Translations under genes and position numbers: made by a program | In this document: piece by piece, positions 23,233 through 34,620 of the stretch | Layout: every line of letters starts with the position of its first letter | Position numbering within the stretch: position 1 is the stretch's first letter | Source: Pseudopyrenochaeta lycopersici | Taxonomy: Eukaryota; Ascomycota; Dothideomycetes; Pleosporales; Pseudopyrenochaetaceae | Reading direction: 5' to 3' | Length of the DNA stretch: 64,000 nucleotides | Assembly (NCBI GenBank): GCA_003313425.1 | Contig: NHZP01000035.1 | Location: 248,001 to 312,000, forward strand | The notes under the pieces: model-generated | The model's input: only the letters and a program-made list of their open reading frames with translations | Told to the model about the DNA's origin: nothing | Databases searched by the model: none

Positions 23233-24854
23233 CTATTTTGCGATTCGTCCAGCCACCTTCTCATATCGCTTCTGACATGCAAAAGCAGAACGGTTTTCGA
23301 ACAACCCTGCCACGCGCTCCCAATTAAGTGATTCCATACTCTGCGCTACACTTGCAAGCTTCATATCTTCCGCCCTCAACCATTCTTTGATTACTTTCGG
23401 GACTATCTTGTTTGTCTTTCTGCATTTTGGCTTTTGGGATATTGGAATGTGCGCACTTGAACAAGCTTGCCACCCCGAAATGTGCAAACCGTTTGCTGGA
23501 GATGTGACCGATGCTTGTAAGTTCGACGATCTTGATGTGTTTTTGGCGCTGTTATCACGCTCAAAGACCTGAACCATGGATTTTATCACCTCGCTCAACG
23601 TCTCAAAGTCTTCCTCCGTAGGCTTCCCGAATTTGTTCATATCGAAATGCGTGCGTGAGAGCGAGAACTTACTCACCCCTTCCGACAATTCAAGGCAGCC
23701 TGAGGCCTCGCTTACCACGAACCTCTTTATAACAATTAGTCTGTGTAAGATGTGCAGATGTTTGCAAACTCACTATCCGATCCTTCTTCCCTATCAACTT
23801 GCCAATGTTGCTTGACTTGAGTTCGTAGAAACAGGCAACTTGGGCCTTCTTGACCGATCTCCGGGTCTTACCAAACTGTTCTAACACGTCCTGAAGAAAT
23901 TCGTTCCCTGGCTCAAGTATCTTTAGAATATCTGGGAGCACTTCGTCTTCTTGGTATTCCTGCCACGCTCCCTCAAGCATTTCTATCTGACTTATCCCTT
24001 CTGCACCTCTAAACGGTGTACCGAGGAAAATCAATCCGGTGGTGGAAGTAAATATGCCAGGCCACTCAGCATCATGGTGTTGGGCATCTACAAGTGCCTC
24101 CGAAAGGTTAGTTAGAGTCCCATCTCAATTATTGCCCGTAACTTACTTTCAGTACGATCAGTCCTCCGAAACAATGTGCTATGAAGACGAGCGGTCGTGA
24201 CATTCTCTCCTTATCAAGTCAGCAACCAAAGCATTCGTGACATCCTGATATAACTTTCATACCGCTCGCTTCCGCCGCAATGCTAGCAGCAACCGCTGTG
24301 CTACTGTTGACGTCCTTTGCCGCATTGCGTCTTTTCCAACCCACTGCGACTGGTATCCGTACCGCATAATGCGCGCGTGCGGAGCTACCGCTGGCAGCAT
24401 GTCTGCCTCATTAAGCCAGTTGACCCACCGGGGGTTCTCCACCGTGCCCACATGCTTGCACCAGGTATCGTCTGGATGTGCACCAATGCCGTGGACTGCG
24501 ACAATGCTATACGCGAGGTTAACATAAACTTGCGTGGTCAAGCACTAGTTGAGCACTACCAGAGCGAACGCACTCAACAACCTCTTTAGCGTCCGCTGGT
24601 GCCTCGTGGAGCACTTTCAAGCCGATGTCTTCATCTGTTACTGACCGGGCCTGGTTTCATGTCAGTCTCAGCGGGCTCTGTTCCGCGCTTGACCTACCAT
24701 TGTCATTTGTCAAGGAGCTGCGTGTGTTCAAATTTTGGATCGACACGATTGAAATGATTAAAGGCAGAAAGGGGAAGCAGGACAGTGAGGGGTTAACGCA
24801 AGGAGCAGCCAGGCCGAGGCCCCAGGCTGAGGGTGCCACCGCAGTCGCAGGCAT
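23233..24854 (-). CDS. Alpha/beta-hydrolase (DUF676-like) with C-terminal Myb/SANT-like domain
   Basis: Six exons join in phase: 24854-24698, 24640-24574, 24506-24263, 24209-24147, 24097-23774 and 23724-23233, giving about 448 residues. Residues ~73-320 match the fungal esterase-like domain that usually heads NACHT or NB-ARC proteins: VDIVAVHGIGAHPDDTW, an AHCFGG nucleophile elbow with Cys169 in the usual Ser place, FLGTPFRGAEG, and SRTHFDMNKF carrying the likely catalytic His. No NTPase or repeat domain follows. The last ~65 residues instead look Myb/SANT-like: three spaced aromatics or hydrophobics (EWLRAEDMKL, LNWERVAGLF, NRSAFACQKRYEKV) after a basic linker. The hydrolase frame is well supported; the first exon is the weakest part, and another in-frame ATG at 24926 is possible. 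Role unknown. Confidence 0.78.
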
Positions 24855-24926
24855 GCGACAGGAGATATCGCCGAGTAAGGGTAACAAATATGCAGTTCTG
24901 TGTCTACACGAGGCATAAACGAACAT

Positions 24927-25263
24927 CTTCTGTGACGATAATCCCGCGCCCTTCGACCCGTTGGCGGTGCGGCTGGTTAATGTTCGTGCTAGACAAAGTC
25001 GTCATAATCCACATATGCGGTGTTATTCTCTTGAGTTCTTCCGAGCACATGTCATCTTCACGGGGCTCTTCGAATGATTATAGTCATAGAGCGCACTTAA
25101 AGGCTGACCAGGCAAGATTACAACCTCCGGCGCTCCGGCGCTCCAGTTTCCGGCTCTAGATCACTGAGGAGCTGATTTGCTTCGAAAAGCGAAGGCGTGA
25201 TCAAGTTATATACTGAATAGTCTTACAGAGATCGTGCAGAAACGTGAGGTTGATTTCAGCAGG
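24927..25263. other. Intergenic, upstream of duplicated segment
   Basis: No supported gene. It contains a small local duplication (GGCGCTCC at 25129-25143). Confidence 0.4.
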
Positions 25264-25541
25264 GCTAAAATACAGCTATTCCGCCCCAGGCTTTGTACTA
25301 CAGCCACATAACAGGGCTCTTCTGGATCAATCCTGCTTAAGTAGACATGTAGGAGCGATAGAAGGGCAACATGCTTAAATGTTCAAGTCGTTCGCCTTAC
25401 CGTGGTATCCTCGCATCGTCACTTCTGCGTCAGATCTGTAGGAGAGAATCCATCCCACAACATACTTCCCTTGCTACTAGACCGCTATCACGCTCTTCAA
25501 GCAAATACAACCCATGAAAGGATCGCGTCAATGCCTGCAAG
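25264..25541. repeat. Diverged direct repeat, copy A (upstream of the PD-(D/E)XK gene)
   Basis: It aligns with 27589-28259 in the same orientation. Shared blocks include ATACAGCTATT...CAGGCTTTG (25271/27596) and TCGCATCGTC...CTTC (25411/28131), continuing to GCGTCAATGCCTGCA / GTGTTAATGCCTACA. In this copy the two blocks are 32 bases apart, against 430 in copy B. No coding potential is evident. Bases 25542-25980 up to the gene hold nothing else I can support. Confidence 0.6.
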
Positions 25542-25980
25542 CAACGATACACTGTGACATGCTTTAACAGCTGGGAAAATGGCCAAAGTCTTGTGCCAAC
25601 GGCTCATTAGCCCAATGCATGGGTTACTGCGAATTCAGAGCGCATGTGGGGCTGGGATCGAGTTTCTCAACTGTGGCGTTGTGGCGGTGCTTATTACACC
25701 ACGTGTTGTTGCCTAGGGAACAGAACGGGAAGCCTTGGACTAGGTGCGATAAGCGACGCGACGTCATTCAAGACCCAGCATCACTTCCCCAACCACATTT
25801 TGAACGCTCCTGCCATGACCGCGCATACATCGGGAGTATTTATCGAGAAGTGGCTCGTGGTCTTCCCGAAAGAATATCACGTTGCTCCTTCGATACCTGT
25901 ACAACCTCTTACGCCGTCGTCATCAAACTGGAGTCCGTTGAACCTTGACCTTTTCAGTCAACCGAAATCGGGCGAGAAGC

Positions 25981-27310
25981 ATGGCTGAGCCTCAATCACA
26001 GAGCGGTCAAAAACGCCAGTGCGGTTTACGCGATGACGACGACATATTTCCTGATCAGAGTGCCTCAGATATAGGGCAAATGGAATGGTCAGAGAGGACA
26101 AGACTGTCAAGACCATCACATTCCACTAGATCAAGCTCGAAGCAATCATCAAGTCCTGTACGAGACCTTCTGCACGACTTACGCGTGTCGAATATCTCTG
26201 TACTCTGCGAAATACCGTCATCAGTGATAATCCCTGAGCGTGCAGTGGCCCTGCAGCGAAATCTCATGGATCACCTAGAAGAAGTGCTTATTCCAGTAGG
26301 ACTCAAAGTAAAAGAACAGATCAGGTTAAATGGGTTCTGAAAGTGGCCAATAATGAAATGTTCTGCAGCTTCGAATTCTCGCAGCGTATCCTTCTGTGGC
26401 AACAAGCATTCCGACCTCTGCATACGATGTCTCAGATATACGGTCAACAGATGAACTTGATAAATTATGGGACTGCGTAGAGGAAATTCTGTGCGAAAGC
26501 CGGGATTGTGGAAGATACCAGCAAGACACGAATGCGTGGTGCATGAAGGTGGTTCATCCGACGTTACGCCTAGCACTCAAGGGGACCCCTTTATTAAAAG
26601 TTGAGAGCGTGTAGGTCTAATTTGGCTCTAATGGCGTCTATCAGAATTGACTTGAATCTATGCAGGCAAAGTCAATCGATGAATCCCGAGATGCTGCCAA
26701 TTACGCCCAGGAAATACCGCGTCCAAAAGAAAGCAGACTATGCATTCTCTTTCCACCGCCACACACCGGGTATTTCTCATCTCTACGACAACCTCCAGCT
26801 AGCAGGCCTGGGCGACAGACTCAGCCAGACCATGGATGCTAACACAAAGCGGCTAGCCCTTTTCTCTGGGATTGAGGTGAAGCAAGAGAATGGCGGAAAG
26901 GACGAAGCACTTGCCCAACTAGCAATCTGGCTGGCCGCAGGGTTAGAGAGTGTGAGGAGGCTAGGGGAATTAGGTCAGAAGCGGCAATACATGGGCGACG
27001 AACTCCATTCAACGGTTGGGTGGACGGTTATTGGTCACGACTGGCATACGTATATTGCTTACATGTCCAACCAGGATGGCCGAGATACATTTGTAAGTGC
27101 ATCCATCTAATTGCCACGATTGCTCAATTAATTAGTCGAGGACAGAACGTTGTGGGGCCATGGAGACTTGCTGCCGCCGACACGAGAGACGTGTACGGGG
27201 TTTTCAAGCTGTTGCGATTGGTGAAAAGAGCAGCAGAGTTTGCCTCTAATGAGTACTGGCCGTGGCTGAAAGACGAAGTATTAATGCCTTGTCTTAATTG
27301 TGATAGCTGA
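25981..27310 (+). CDS. PD-(D/E)XK nuclease-like fungal protein
   Basis: Four exons (25981-26307, 26369-26610, 26666-27092, 27146-27310) give 386 residues. The N-terminal ~100 residues are polar and Ser-rich. The middle carries a motif of the fungal PD-(D/E)XK-like family (DTNAWCMKVVHPTL, then VESVQSQSMNPEML). The core looks like a restriction-endonuclease fold: KKADYAFSF with Asp214, then SGIEVKQ with Glu260-x-Lys262, then an Ala/Leu-rich helix (EALAQLAIWLAAGL). The acidic and lysine ligands are all present, so catalysis is possible. The last exon (NVVGPWRLAAADTRDVYGVF) completes the fold. The first intron (26308-26368) is the least certain join. Such genes are common in accessory regions of ascomycetes; the biological role is unknown. 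Confidence 0.75.
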
Positions 27311-27588
27311 AGCCTGTGGTGAGCAGCAATTGAAGGTTTCGATCCCGGTATGTGAGGTGACCCAGATGGAGATGTGTTGGAAGAGGCGTTGTCCCTCTAC
27401 ATAGCATTCATACACGCATATGAGATTTCGAGAAAAAAAGTCTGCATGCGGTTATAAGAGACGCAAACGTTTGAGGCTGTGGATTTCGGTGCTCAGCGAG
27501 ACGTTTCATCACATGCGAATCAGAGCTCCTAGCCAAAGTAAAGCTAAACCCAAGCCACGTTAGCCGTATGGACATCAGATATCGGCAC

Positions 27589-28259
27589 GCTAGAATACAG
27601 CTATTGTGCTTCAGGCTTTGCTGCGCAGCCGTGAATGAGGCTCTTATTATTTGCCCCGCTGAATCAGACATTCAGTCATGATAGAAGAGCAACAAGCTCA
27701 CGTATGTAAATACACTGTCTTGTATACAATATTACTGCATCTCTAATTCTGACAACATCTATGATAGCATACGCGAACTTTCTAGCAAATTTAAGGATAT
27801 TTCGAGTATCACTGTTGTCACTCGTAATGTGAAAAGTAGTATTGTAGACTTTGTGAAATTATCGTGCGAAAACCAGTAAAGTGCACACAAAGTATAGGAT
27901 CTCTAGTCTACATCCAGGGAATACATGCGCGTGTTAATCATTGATAATCTTGTAGTGATGAAATGCAATGACAGCCTCTCGGCACACGTTTTCGTCAGCC
28001 ACAGAAGAGGTCACTTTGATTTTACAGCAGCCAAACGCTACTTGCACCTCGAAATCTACCATGAATTTTCAACATATCTGTGTTGTAGGTAATTTATTAT
28101 AAGTATACGATGTGCTCCTTGGCGCCACCGTCGCATCGTCGCTTCAGTGCCAAATATATAGAAAAGTATCTATCATTGAACAGATTTCCCTCGCTAGTAG
28201 ACACTTATCACGCGCTCCACAAATATGACCCATGAGATGATCGTGTTAATGCCTACAGG
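27589..28259. repeat. Diverged direct repeat, copy B (downstream of the PD-(D/E)XK gene)
   Basis: It pairs with copy A at 25264-25541 and is split by about 430 bases that have no counterpart in A. Intergenic DNA on both sides (27311-27588, 28260-28939) holds two overlapping opposite-strand chance frames near 28.3-28.7 kb and the probable 5' leader of the Clr5 gene. Confidence 0.6.
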
Positions 28260-28939
28260 ATTTACGAACTTTCTATTAAGTCACCATCAGCCTGGTAGCT
28301 GCTGTCGCGCGAAGATTATCAAAATTGCTATGCGCCTTGGCACTTCGAATCTGAGCAGTCTCTCAGCCTTGCGCCAACTTATTTCAGCACGAATAAACGG
28401 CCGATCAAGACAAAATGGGCTAGTATACGCCTCAAATGTGTGTATAACAATGGCCGACCGGCGAGACAACGTCTTGAAGATAGCAGTTGAATTCAATATC
28501 CCTGCGAATCGTTTGGCAGCTGAGATGCCAACGGCGCTGTGTTGCACAACCTGCACAGCTTGCCTTGGCATTAGCGCGGAAGAGGCGAAGCGAATAGTAG
28601 CTCTACTCCCTGTCCAATCAGCGCCCTCGCAGCCCGCAAAATTGTACTTTTGCAGTTTCCCTCTGCAGCTTTGATTGGACGGCCTGGCACACGCGCTCGC
28701 ATCCATGCACCCAGGCTGAGACACGATGGGAGTTTTGACCTGCGCCCAATCATCTTCCTCTAGCCACGCCTGCAGCCAACGTCTTCAGCAGCATATTTCT
28801 ACAACCTTTCCGCTGACTGCGACATGGAGCGCAACCCGTCGTCTCACTCTGCCCTCTTAAACAGGCACTACCCAATCCGCGACCGCTGGCGATAAGACGA
28901 TCCTGTTGCTTGCATGGCTAAGGCGCGAACGCAGTGAGA

Positions 28940-31532
28940 ATGGACTTCCCAGGACACAGCCTGCCTAATCTGGCACCAGCCAACTTTCACCCCGGGTTTC
29001 CACAATTTGTAGAGCATCTTCCTATTACTCAGCAAGCGTATGCTCCCCATGGCATAGACGCAATTCCTTATCCTCCTAGGCAAACGCAATTCCAAAGCGA
29101 ATATTCGATTTCCGCACAGAATTACGCTCCACATCCGTCTGATTTGTCTACAACATTTCCTAGCTATGAGCAGCAATATGCAGGAACTGGTAACACCCAG
29201 CCTATGCCCGCAGCGTCCATGGGCCCACCAGCCCAGCCGCGAAAGAAGAAGGCGCCGACGCTGCGTGCAGATGCCTGGGAGCCATACAAGGACAGGATCC
29301 TAGAGTTGCATATCACGAAAAGGCTGTCGCTGCCAAAGGTCAGGGAGATAATCAAACAAGAGTTTAATTTTACAGCCGAGTAAGTTGACTCGTCGGCGGC
29401 TCACAAAGCGGAATTTCCGTGCGCTGACACAGAAAACGCTCCAGGGTTAGACAATACCGGACGCGCATCAGTCAATGGGGAAAGGACAAAAACGTGAAGC
29501 CTCAGGAGATGGAAGCGATCGTCAGGAAACTCCAGAAGAGGAAGCTAGTCGACGTCGATAAAGGCGAGCTTATCTTCGAGGTACGTGGGAATCAGGTGGA
29601 GCAGCAGAAGATCGAGCGATGGATGAAGAGGCACAAGGTGGCAGATAGCGTGCTGTACGCCCCCAGTCCAGCGGCATGTAAGTTGGCGTGCGCTATATGT
29701 AGTCTTTGCTAATATCTCCAGCCACTCCGTCCGCTGTAGGATGTCGAACTGACTCAGAACGAGGTTCTCCTGCGCCAATGTTTATGCACTCACCGGCGGC
29801 TTCTATCTCGTCGCCTGGCGGTGTTTATCTTACAGCACAAAGCCGGCAGATGCCTTCCCCCGCCCTCTCAATCTCCAGCATAGTGCGGCTTCAAGGCAGC
29901 GTCTTTACTGGTCAAAGTCCGTCCCTGACATACTGTTCTCTTCCAGCTCTCCCTTTCAACTCCATTCAGACTATGAGCCCCCTTGAAAGCCAGAGGAATA
30001 TCGATGCAAGACTTCGCTATAGACAAGATGACGAGGAGCGCCTGCGAGATGAGATCCTTACAGCTGAGACATTCGGTACCAGTGCTTCGGAGATCTCGGC
30101 TATGTTGCACAAACTGGGATGGGTGCTTTTGGAACAGGGCAGGTACAAGGCTGCGGAGGAAGTTATCTGCAGGCTGGTAGATGGTCACCAGCGCCAGAGC
30201 GACGATGAGGGGGACAAGCTTAAGGCTCTAGACCTTCTTGGTGAAATTCTTAGCCTTCAAGGACTTTACGCCAAGGCTGAAAGACTGCATCGACGAGCTC
30301 TAAAAGGAAAAGAAAAGGTTCTTGGCCTAGAGCACCCTGGCACGCTCATTAGTGTTAATAACCTTGGGTTAGTGTTAGCTAAGCAGGGAAAGTACCAAGA
30401 GGCAGAAGAGATGCATCGACGAGATCTAGAGGGCTCAGAGAGGGTGCTTGGGTTAGAGCACCCTGACACGCTCGCTAGTGTTAATAACCTTGGGTTAGTG
30501 TTAGCTAAGCAGGGAAAGTACCAAGAGGCAGAAGAGATGCATCGACGAGCGCTAGAGGGGTCAGAGAGGGTGCTTGGGTTAGAGCACCCTAACACACTCA
30601 CTAGTGTTAGTAACCTTGGGTCAGTGTTAGAGAGTCAGGGAAAGTACCAAGAGGCAGAAGAGATGCATCGACGAGCGCTAGAGGGGTCAGAGAGGGTGCT
30701 TGGGTTAGAGCACCCTAACACACTCACTAGTGTTAGTAACCTTGGGTCAGTGTTAGAGAGTCAGGGAAAGTACCAAGAGGCAGAAGAGATGCATCGACGA
30801 GATCTAGAGGGGTCAGAGAGGGTGCTTGGGTTAGAGCACCCTGACACGCTCGCTAGTGTTAATAACCTTGGGTTAGTGTTAGCTAAGCAGGGAAAGTACC
30901 AAGAGGCAGAAGAGATGCATCGACGAGCGCTAGAGAGAAAAGAGAGGGTGCTTGGGTTAGAGCACCCTGACACGCTCGCTAGTGTTAATAACCTTGGGTC
31001 AGTGTTAGAGAGTCAGGGAAAGTACCAAGAGGCAGAAGAGATGCATCGACGAGCACTAGAGGAAAAAGAGAGGGTGCTTGGGTTAGAGCACCCTGACACG
31101 CTCACTAGTGTTAACAACCTTGGGTCAGTGTTAGCTAAGCAGGGAAAGTACCAAGAGGCAGAAGAGATGCATCGACGAGCGCTAGAGGGGTCAGAGAGGG
31201 TGCTTGGGTTAGAGCACCCTAACACACTCACTAGTGTTAGTAACCTTGGGTCAGTGTTAGAGAGTCAGGGAAGGTACCAAGAGGCAGAAGAGATGCATCA
31301 ACGAGCACTAGAGGGAAAAGAGAGGGTGTTTGGCCTAGAGCATCCTAGCACGCTCACTAGCGTCAACAACCTTGGGTCAGTGTTAGAGGAGCAGGGAAAG
31401 TACCAAGAGGCAGAAGAGATGCATCGACGAGATCTAGAGGGGTCAGAGAGGGTGCTTGGGTTAGAGCACCCTGACACGCTCGCTAGCGTCAACAACCTTG
31501 GGTTAGTGTTAGAGAGTCAGGGAAAGTACTAA
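28940..31532 (+). CDS. Clr5-domain protein with kinesin-light-chain-type TPR array, prematurely stopped
   Basis: Exons 28940-29379, 29445-29677 and 29722-31532 give 827 residues. A Pro/Tyr/Gln-rich head is followed by a Clr5 domain at about 111-163 (DAWEPYKDRILELH...KVREIIKQEF...RQYRTRISQWGKDKN), a Ser/Pro linker, then TPR units from about residue 345. Ten near-identical 42-residue units (NNLGLVLAKQGKYQEAEEMH, LGLEHPDTL) precede TAA at 31530-31532. The stop lies where every other unit has a Gln codon (CAA), and the frame continues unbroken to 32033. Clr5 is a predicted DNA- or heterochromatin-associated domain; TPRs bind proteins. No STAND NTPase is present. The truncated product may still fold, because TPR arrays are modular. 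Function unknown. Confidence 0.85.
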
Positions 31533-31920
31533 GAGGCAGAAGAGATGCATCGACGAGCACTAGAGAGAAAAGAGAGGGTGCTTGGCCTAGAGCATCCTAG
31601 CACGCTCACTAGCGTCAACAACCTTGGGTTAGTGTTAGAGGAGCAGGGAAAGTACCAAGAGGCAGAAGAGATGTACCGACGAGATCTAGAGGGTTCGGAG
31701 AAGGTGCTTGGGTTAGAGCACCCTAACACGCTTGATAGCGTTGACAACCTTGGGTTAGTGTTAGGGAAGCAAGGAAAGTACTTAAATGCAGAAGAGATGC
31801 ATCGACGAGCGCTAGAGGGAAAGGAGAATATGCTTGGACTAGAGCACCCTGACACGCTCACCACCGTCTCTAATCTGGCCTCCCTTCTTCATACACAGCA
31901 GCAATACCATGCTGCAATTT
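30280..31920 (+). repeat. Tandem 126 bp coding repeats (about 13 units)
   Basis: Consecutive 126 bp units encode 42-residue TPRs. The DNA is nearly identical between units; variation is concentrated at a few codons: A/D after HRR, G/R/E and S/K before ERV, D/N/G/S after EHP, A/T/I before SV, N/S before NLG, L/S before VL, and AK/ES/EE before QGKY. The last unit is clearly more diverged. Confidence 0.9.
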
Positions 31921-32033
31921 CACTTTATCAGCGAGCATACGATGGATATGTAAAGGCTCTTGGTGCACAGCATCCGACAACGCTTGCATGCCTCAACCAA
32001 TACCAATCTGCTATAGAGCACAGACAGCTGTAG
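31533..32033 (+). pseudogene. In-frame remainder of the Clr5-TPR gene after the premature stop
   Basis: It continues in the same frame for about 166 codons, with three further TPR units and a diverged end (TLTTVSNLASLLHTQQQYHA, then LGAQHPTTLACLNQYQSAIE) before a natural TAG. The diverged terminal unit looks like the original C-terminus. An undamaged allele would encode about 994 residues. Confidence 0.8.
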
Positions 32034-32804
32034 AAGCTGTACGTAATAATTGGACAGTGATTTGCATAGGACGAGATTATTGTTACAGAGTTGTGTTGTA
32101 GGCTTCCTATGTCCTTGCACTAAACTTGCTTCATACATATGCTGTGATTGACGGCGCCCATAACCTATAGAAGCAAAACTTCGTTCACGTGCTAAGAGAG
32201 TTCCTAGCATTAGTAGAAACGATGACCAAATTCCACAAGGTTTGCGGATATATGTCTTGTTATGGTGCAGATTGTAGCAGGTACTAAGGGACTTGCAAAA
32301 GCCTGAATTGTTTGAAGCCAACATGCCCCTCGTTCATCTCGTCACCGCAGCCATCTAAGGATAGGCTTTATAACTTGAATCAATTATACAAAGCTTTGTA
32401 CTTTCGCCGCAAATAATTTTAAGCACTCATTCACATTATTGTAGCCCTTGTGCTGTGCTATTTCTCGCACGTGGATGCTGAAAACCCTACCAGCCCGATT
32501 CATGAAATCATTTAATTACCGTCATTTCTATACACCTCCAACACATTGCTAGATTTACCACAGCGAATCTAAGCTCGTTTTCCTTATATACTGTAGTTTG
32601 GGAGGCATTTTTGTCTACAGTGGGACCATCATGGTGCCCACCAACATAACTACACAACCCAACTCGGGCAACAAAGAGTATCAATGCCGACTTAAAAAGC
32701 AAGCTTTAATGACACCTTATCATAACAGTCATACCGTTTGCGTAGACAGTCCTGCCTCTTTCCGTTAGGCTAATATCTCTTGCACTAACAAGTGAACATA
32801 TGCA
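32034..32804. other. Intergenic, convergent 3' flanks
   Basis: No supported coding sequence; it separates two convergent genes. Confidence 0.5.
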
Positions 32805-33236
32805 TCAACGTTGATGAATATTGTCCCCACAAGATTGCCGTACAGAGTACCAGAGCCTCGTCAGCAAAAATCCGGTAACTATGCCCACTGCGTATCCCAA
32901 TACACGTTTAGCCCAATCCAATCTAGCATTTCGTTGGCTTCCGGGTATATAGTCCGTCAATTCATGCTCTTTCTCGTTCATCTTCAGCTGCTTGTCATCG
33001 GTTTTTCCGATACGCGAATGAGGATCTGTAAGCTTGTGGTCCTTCTCGATGAAGGCTGACGAGGCGGATGGTTTTAGTATCCCCACAGATCCCACGTGGC
33101 TGCCATCACCGTTTGCCTTCAATGAATCTTCCCCGTGATAATGCCGAGGATTGTATAAGACTTTATCTTGTAAATCTTTATCCTGCAAGTTGAGTTCTTC
33201 GTCGTTGTACACTCTCGCTGTGTGGTCTGAGGTCAT
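32805..33236 (-). CDS. Small tail-anchored membrane protein, unrecognised
   Basis: The ATG at 33236 gives 143 residues. The first ~105 residues are hydrophilic and charged, with no signal peptide. One hydrophobic segment near the C-terminus (VLGYAVGIVTGFLLTRLW) has basic residues before it (RNARLDWAKR) and a short tail after it, which suggests C-terminal anchoring in an internal membrane. The open frame extends 36 codons upstream without a better start. No family recognised and no intron needed. Confidence 0.5.
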   Translation of the reverse strand: MTSDHTARVYNDEELNLQDKDLQDKVLYNPRHYHGEDSLKANGDGSHVGSVGILKPSASSAFIEKDHKLTDPHSRIGKTDDKQLKMNEKEHELTDYIPGSQRNARLDWAKRVLGYAVGIVTGFLLTRLWYSVRQSCGDNIHQR

Positions 33237-34620
33237 TATAGAAAGTAATGTGATTGATTGGTGAAACTCCTGCGCTAGGCTGAGGAGAGGCCTAAACGGC
33301 ATATACACTAAGCCTAATATAGAGTGGAAATTGTACTCAACCAATATTTGGGTCAGTTTAGTTGAGTGTAGGACGATTGATTACTTAGCTCCAGTACTAG
33401 TTTATAAGGCTTTACAGTTTCGGTGAGCTCACTTTGCCTGAGGTCAGATGATCTGCGACTGGATCAACATGACGCGACAGTAAGATTAGCCGACAGCGCC
33501 TCTCCTTGGCTAATCCAACTTGGCTTTTGCCATAATTAGTATCTCCTTTTGATACTCATTTAGCCGTTAGAACGTAAATACGATTGTGGTCTAGTACTTA
33601 TTATTCAAGTGTCGTGTTTAAACTGTTTCACTCCTATGCAAGTACACAGTACGAAAATACTAAAGTTAGCCCAGTTTAAGTTACTGACCTAATGAATAAG
33701 TAAGCTTACAAACGTCTTTAGCAGCGCCGCGCAGATTATCTTAGCACATCAGAGCTGGGACTAGTGTTCAGGAGCTGCCCTTGAGGCATTATACTAATGC
33801 GATCATCGCGATCTGAGACACACTAGACCCGATTTCCAACGATTGGTCACGACGACCGGCTAGAACGGGTCACGGTGGGGACAGAAGGGAGCCTTTTCCC
33901 GGGCTAACATTTGTTTAGTGTCTAACCTAGAGGCCACATGGCTGATGCACTGCCTTCAGCGAGGAGATGAGTGCAGTGCTCCTCTTGACACAAATTTTCA
34001 TGGTATATACTAGAAATTGGGCTTTGGTTTCAGGAACTGAGCCTTTTGCGTTCTGAAAAACTAGTTGGTCGCAATATATGGACGGCGCGGAATATATACA
34101 ATGTAACATATGAGCTTGTTGTCTTAGTAGACTCCCTGTAACAAGATGATCTGTCCACCTTCGTTCTGAATCTTACAATCGCCTCCATACAGGCGTTTAC
34201 AACCTATCGCGAGGACATCCTAGCTACCTCGATTGCGGATGTCTCGTCGTCGTTGCTTCCTTATAACTGTTTGGCAACACGCCATACTTCTTCCTCGCGT
34301 TGGATCTTCCGACCGACCACGCTTATCCAATCCAGAAAGACTCTCTTCGATTCTTATCGAATGCGTGGAGGTAGCCTGCACCTTTGATGCGAAGTGCTTA
34401 AGCTGAAGCCGTACACTGCTGACTCCATAGTTTCATCCATGGACGGGCAGTGTAATGTTGCGACAATGTCCTTGCGACGAGGCATGACAAGCCATCGTAC
34501 CGACATATCTGAGGCATATGATTTGTGTAATGTAAAAGTTGTTTTTGATGGTCCGGAAAGAGCTGCACGTTCGCTGTTCACTCGGACCGAGTGACAGTGC
34601 AGGATTCACTAAATCCCGGC
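33237..34620. other. Intergenic (1.4 kb)
   Basis: I see only short chance frames and no repeat with recognisable ends. Confidence 0.45.

Noticed and set aside
28225..28724. Overlapping ~149-codon and ~145-codon frames on both strands
   Set aside because: Neither has recognisable features, and part of the region aligns with the non-coding copy A repeat.
30266..31864. Series of open frames on the minus strand across the TPR repeats
   Set aside because: They repeat with the same 126 bp period and are shadows of the plus-strand coding repeats.
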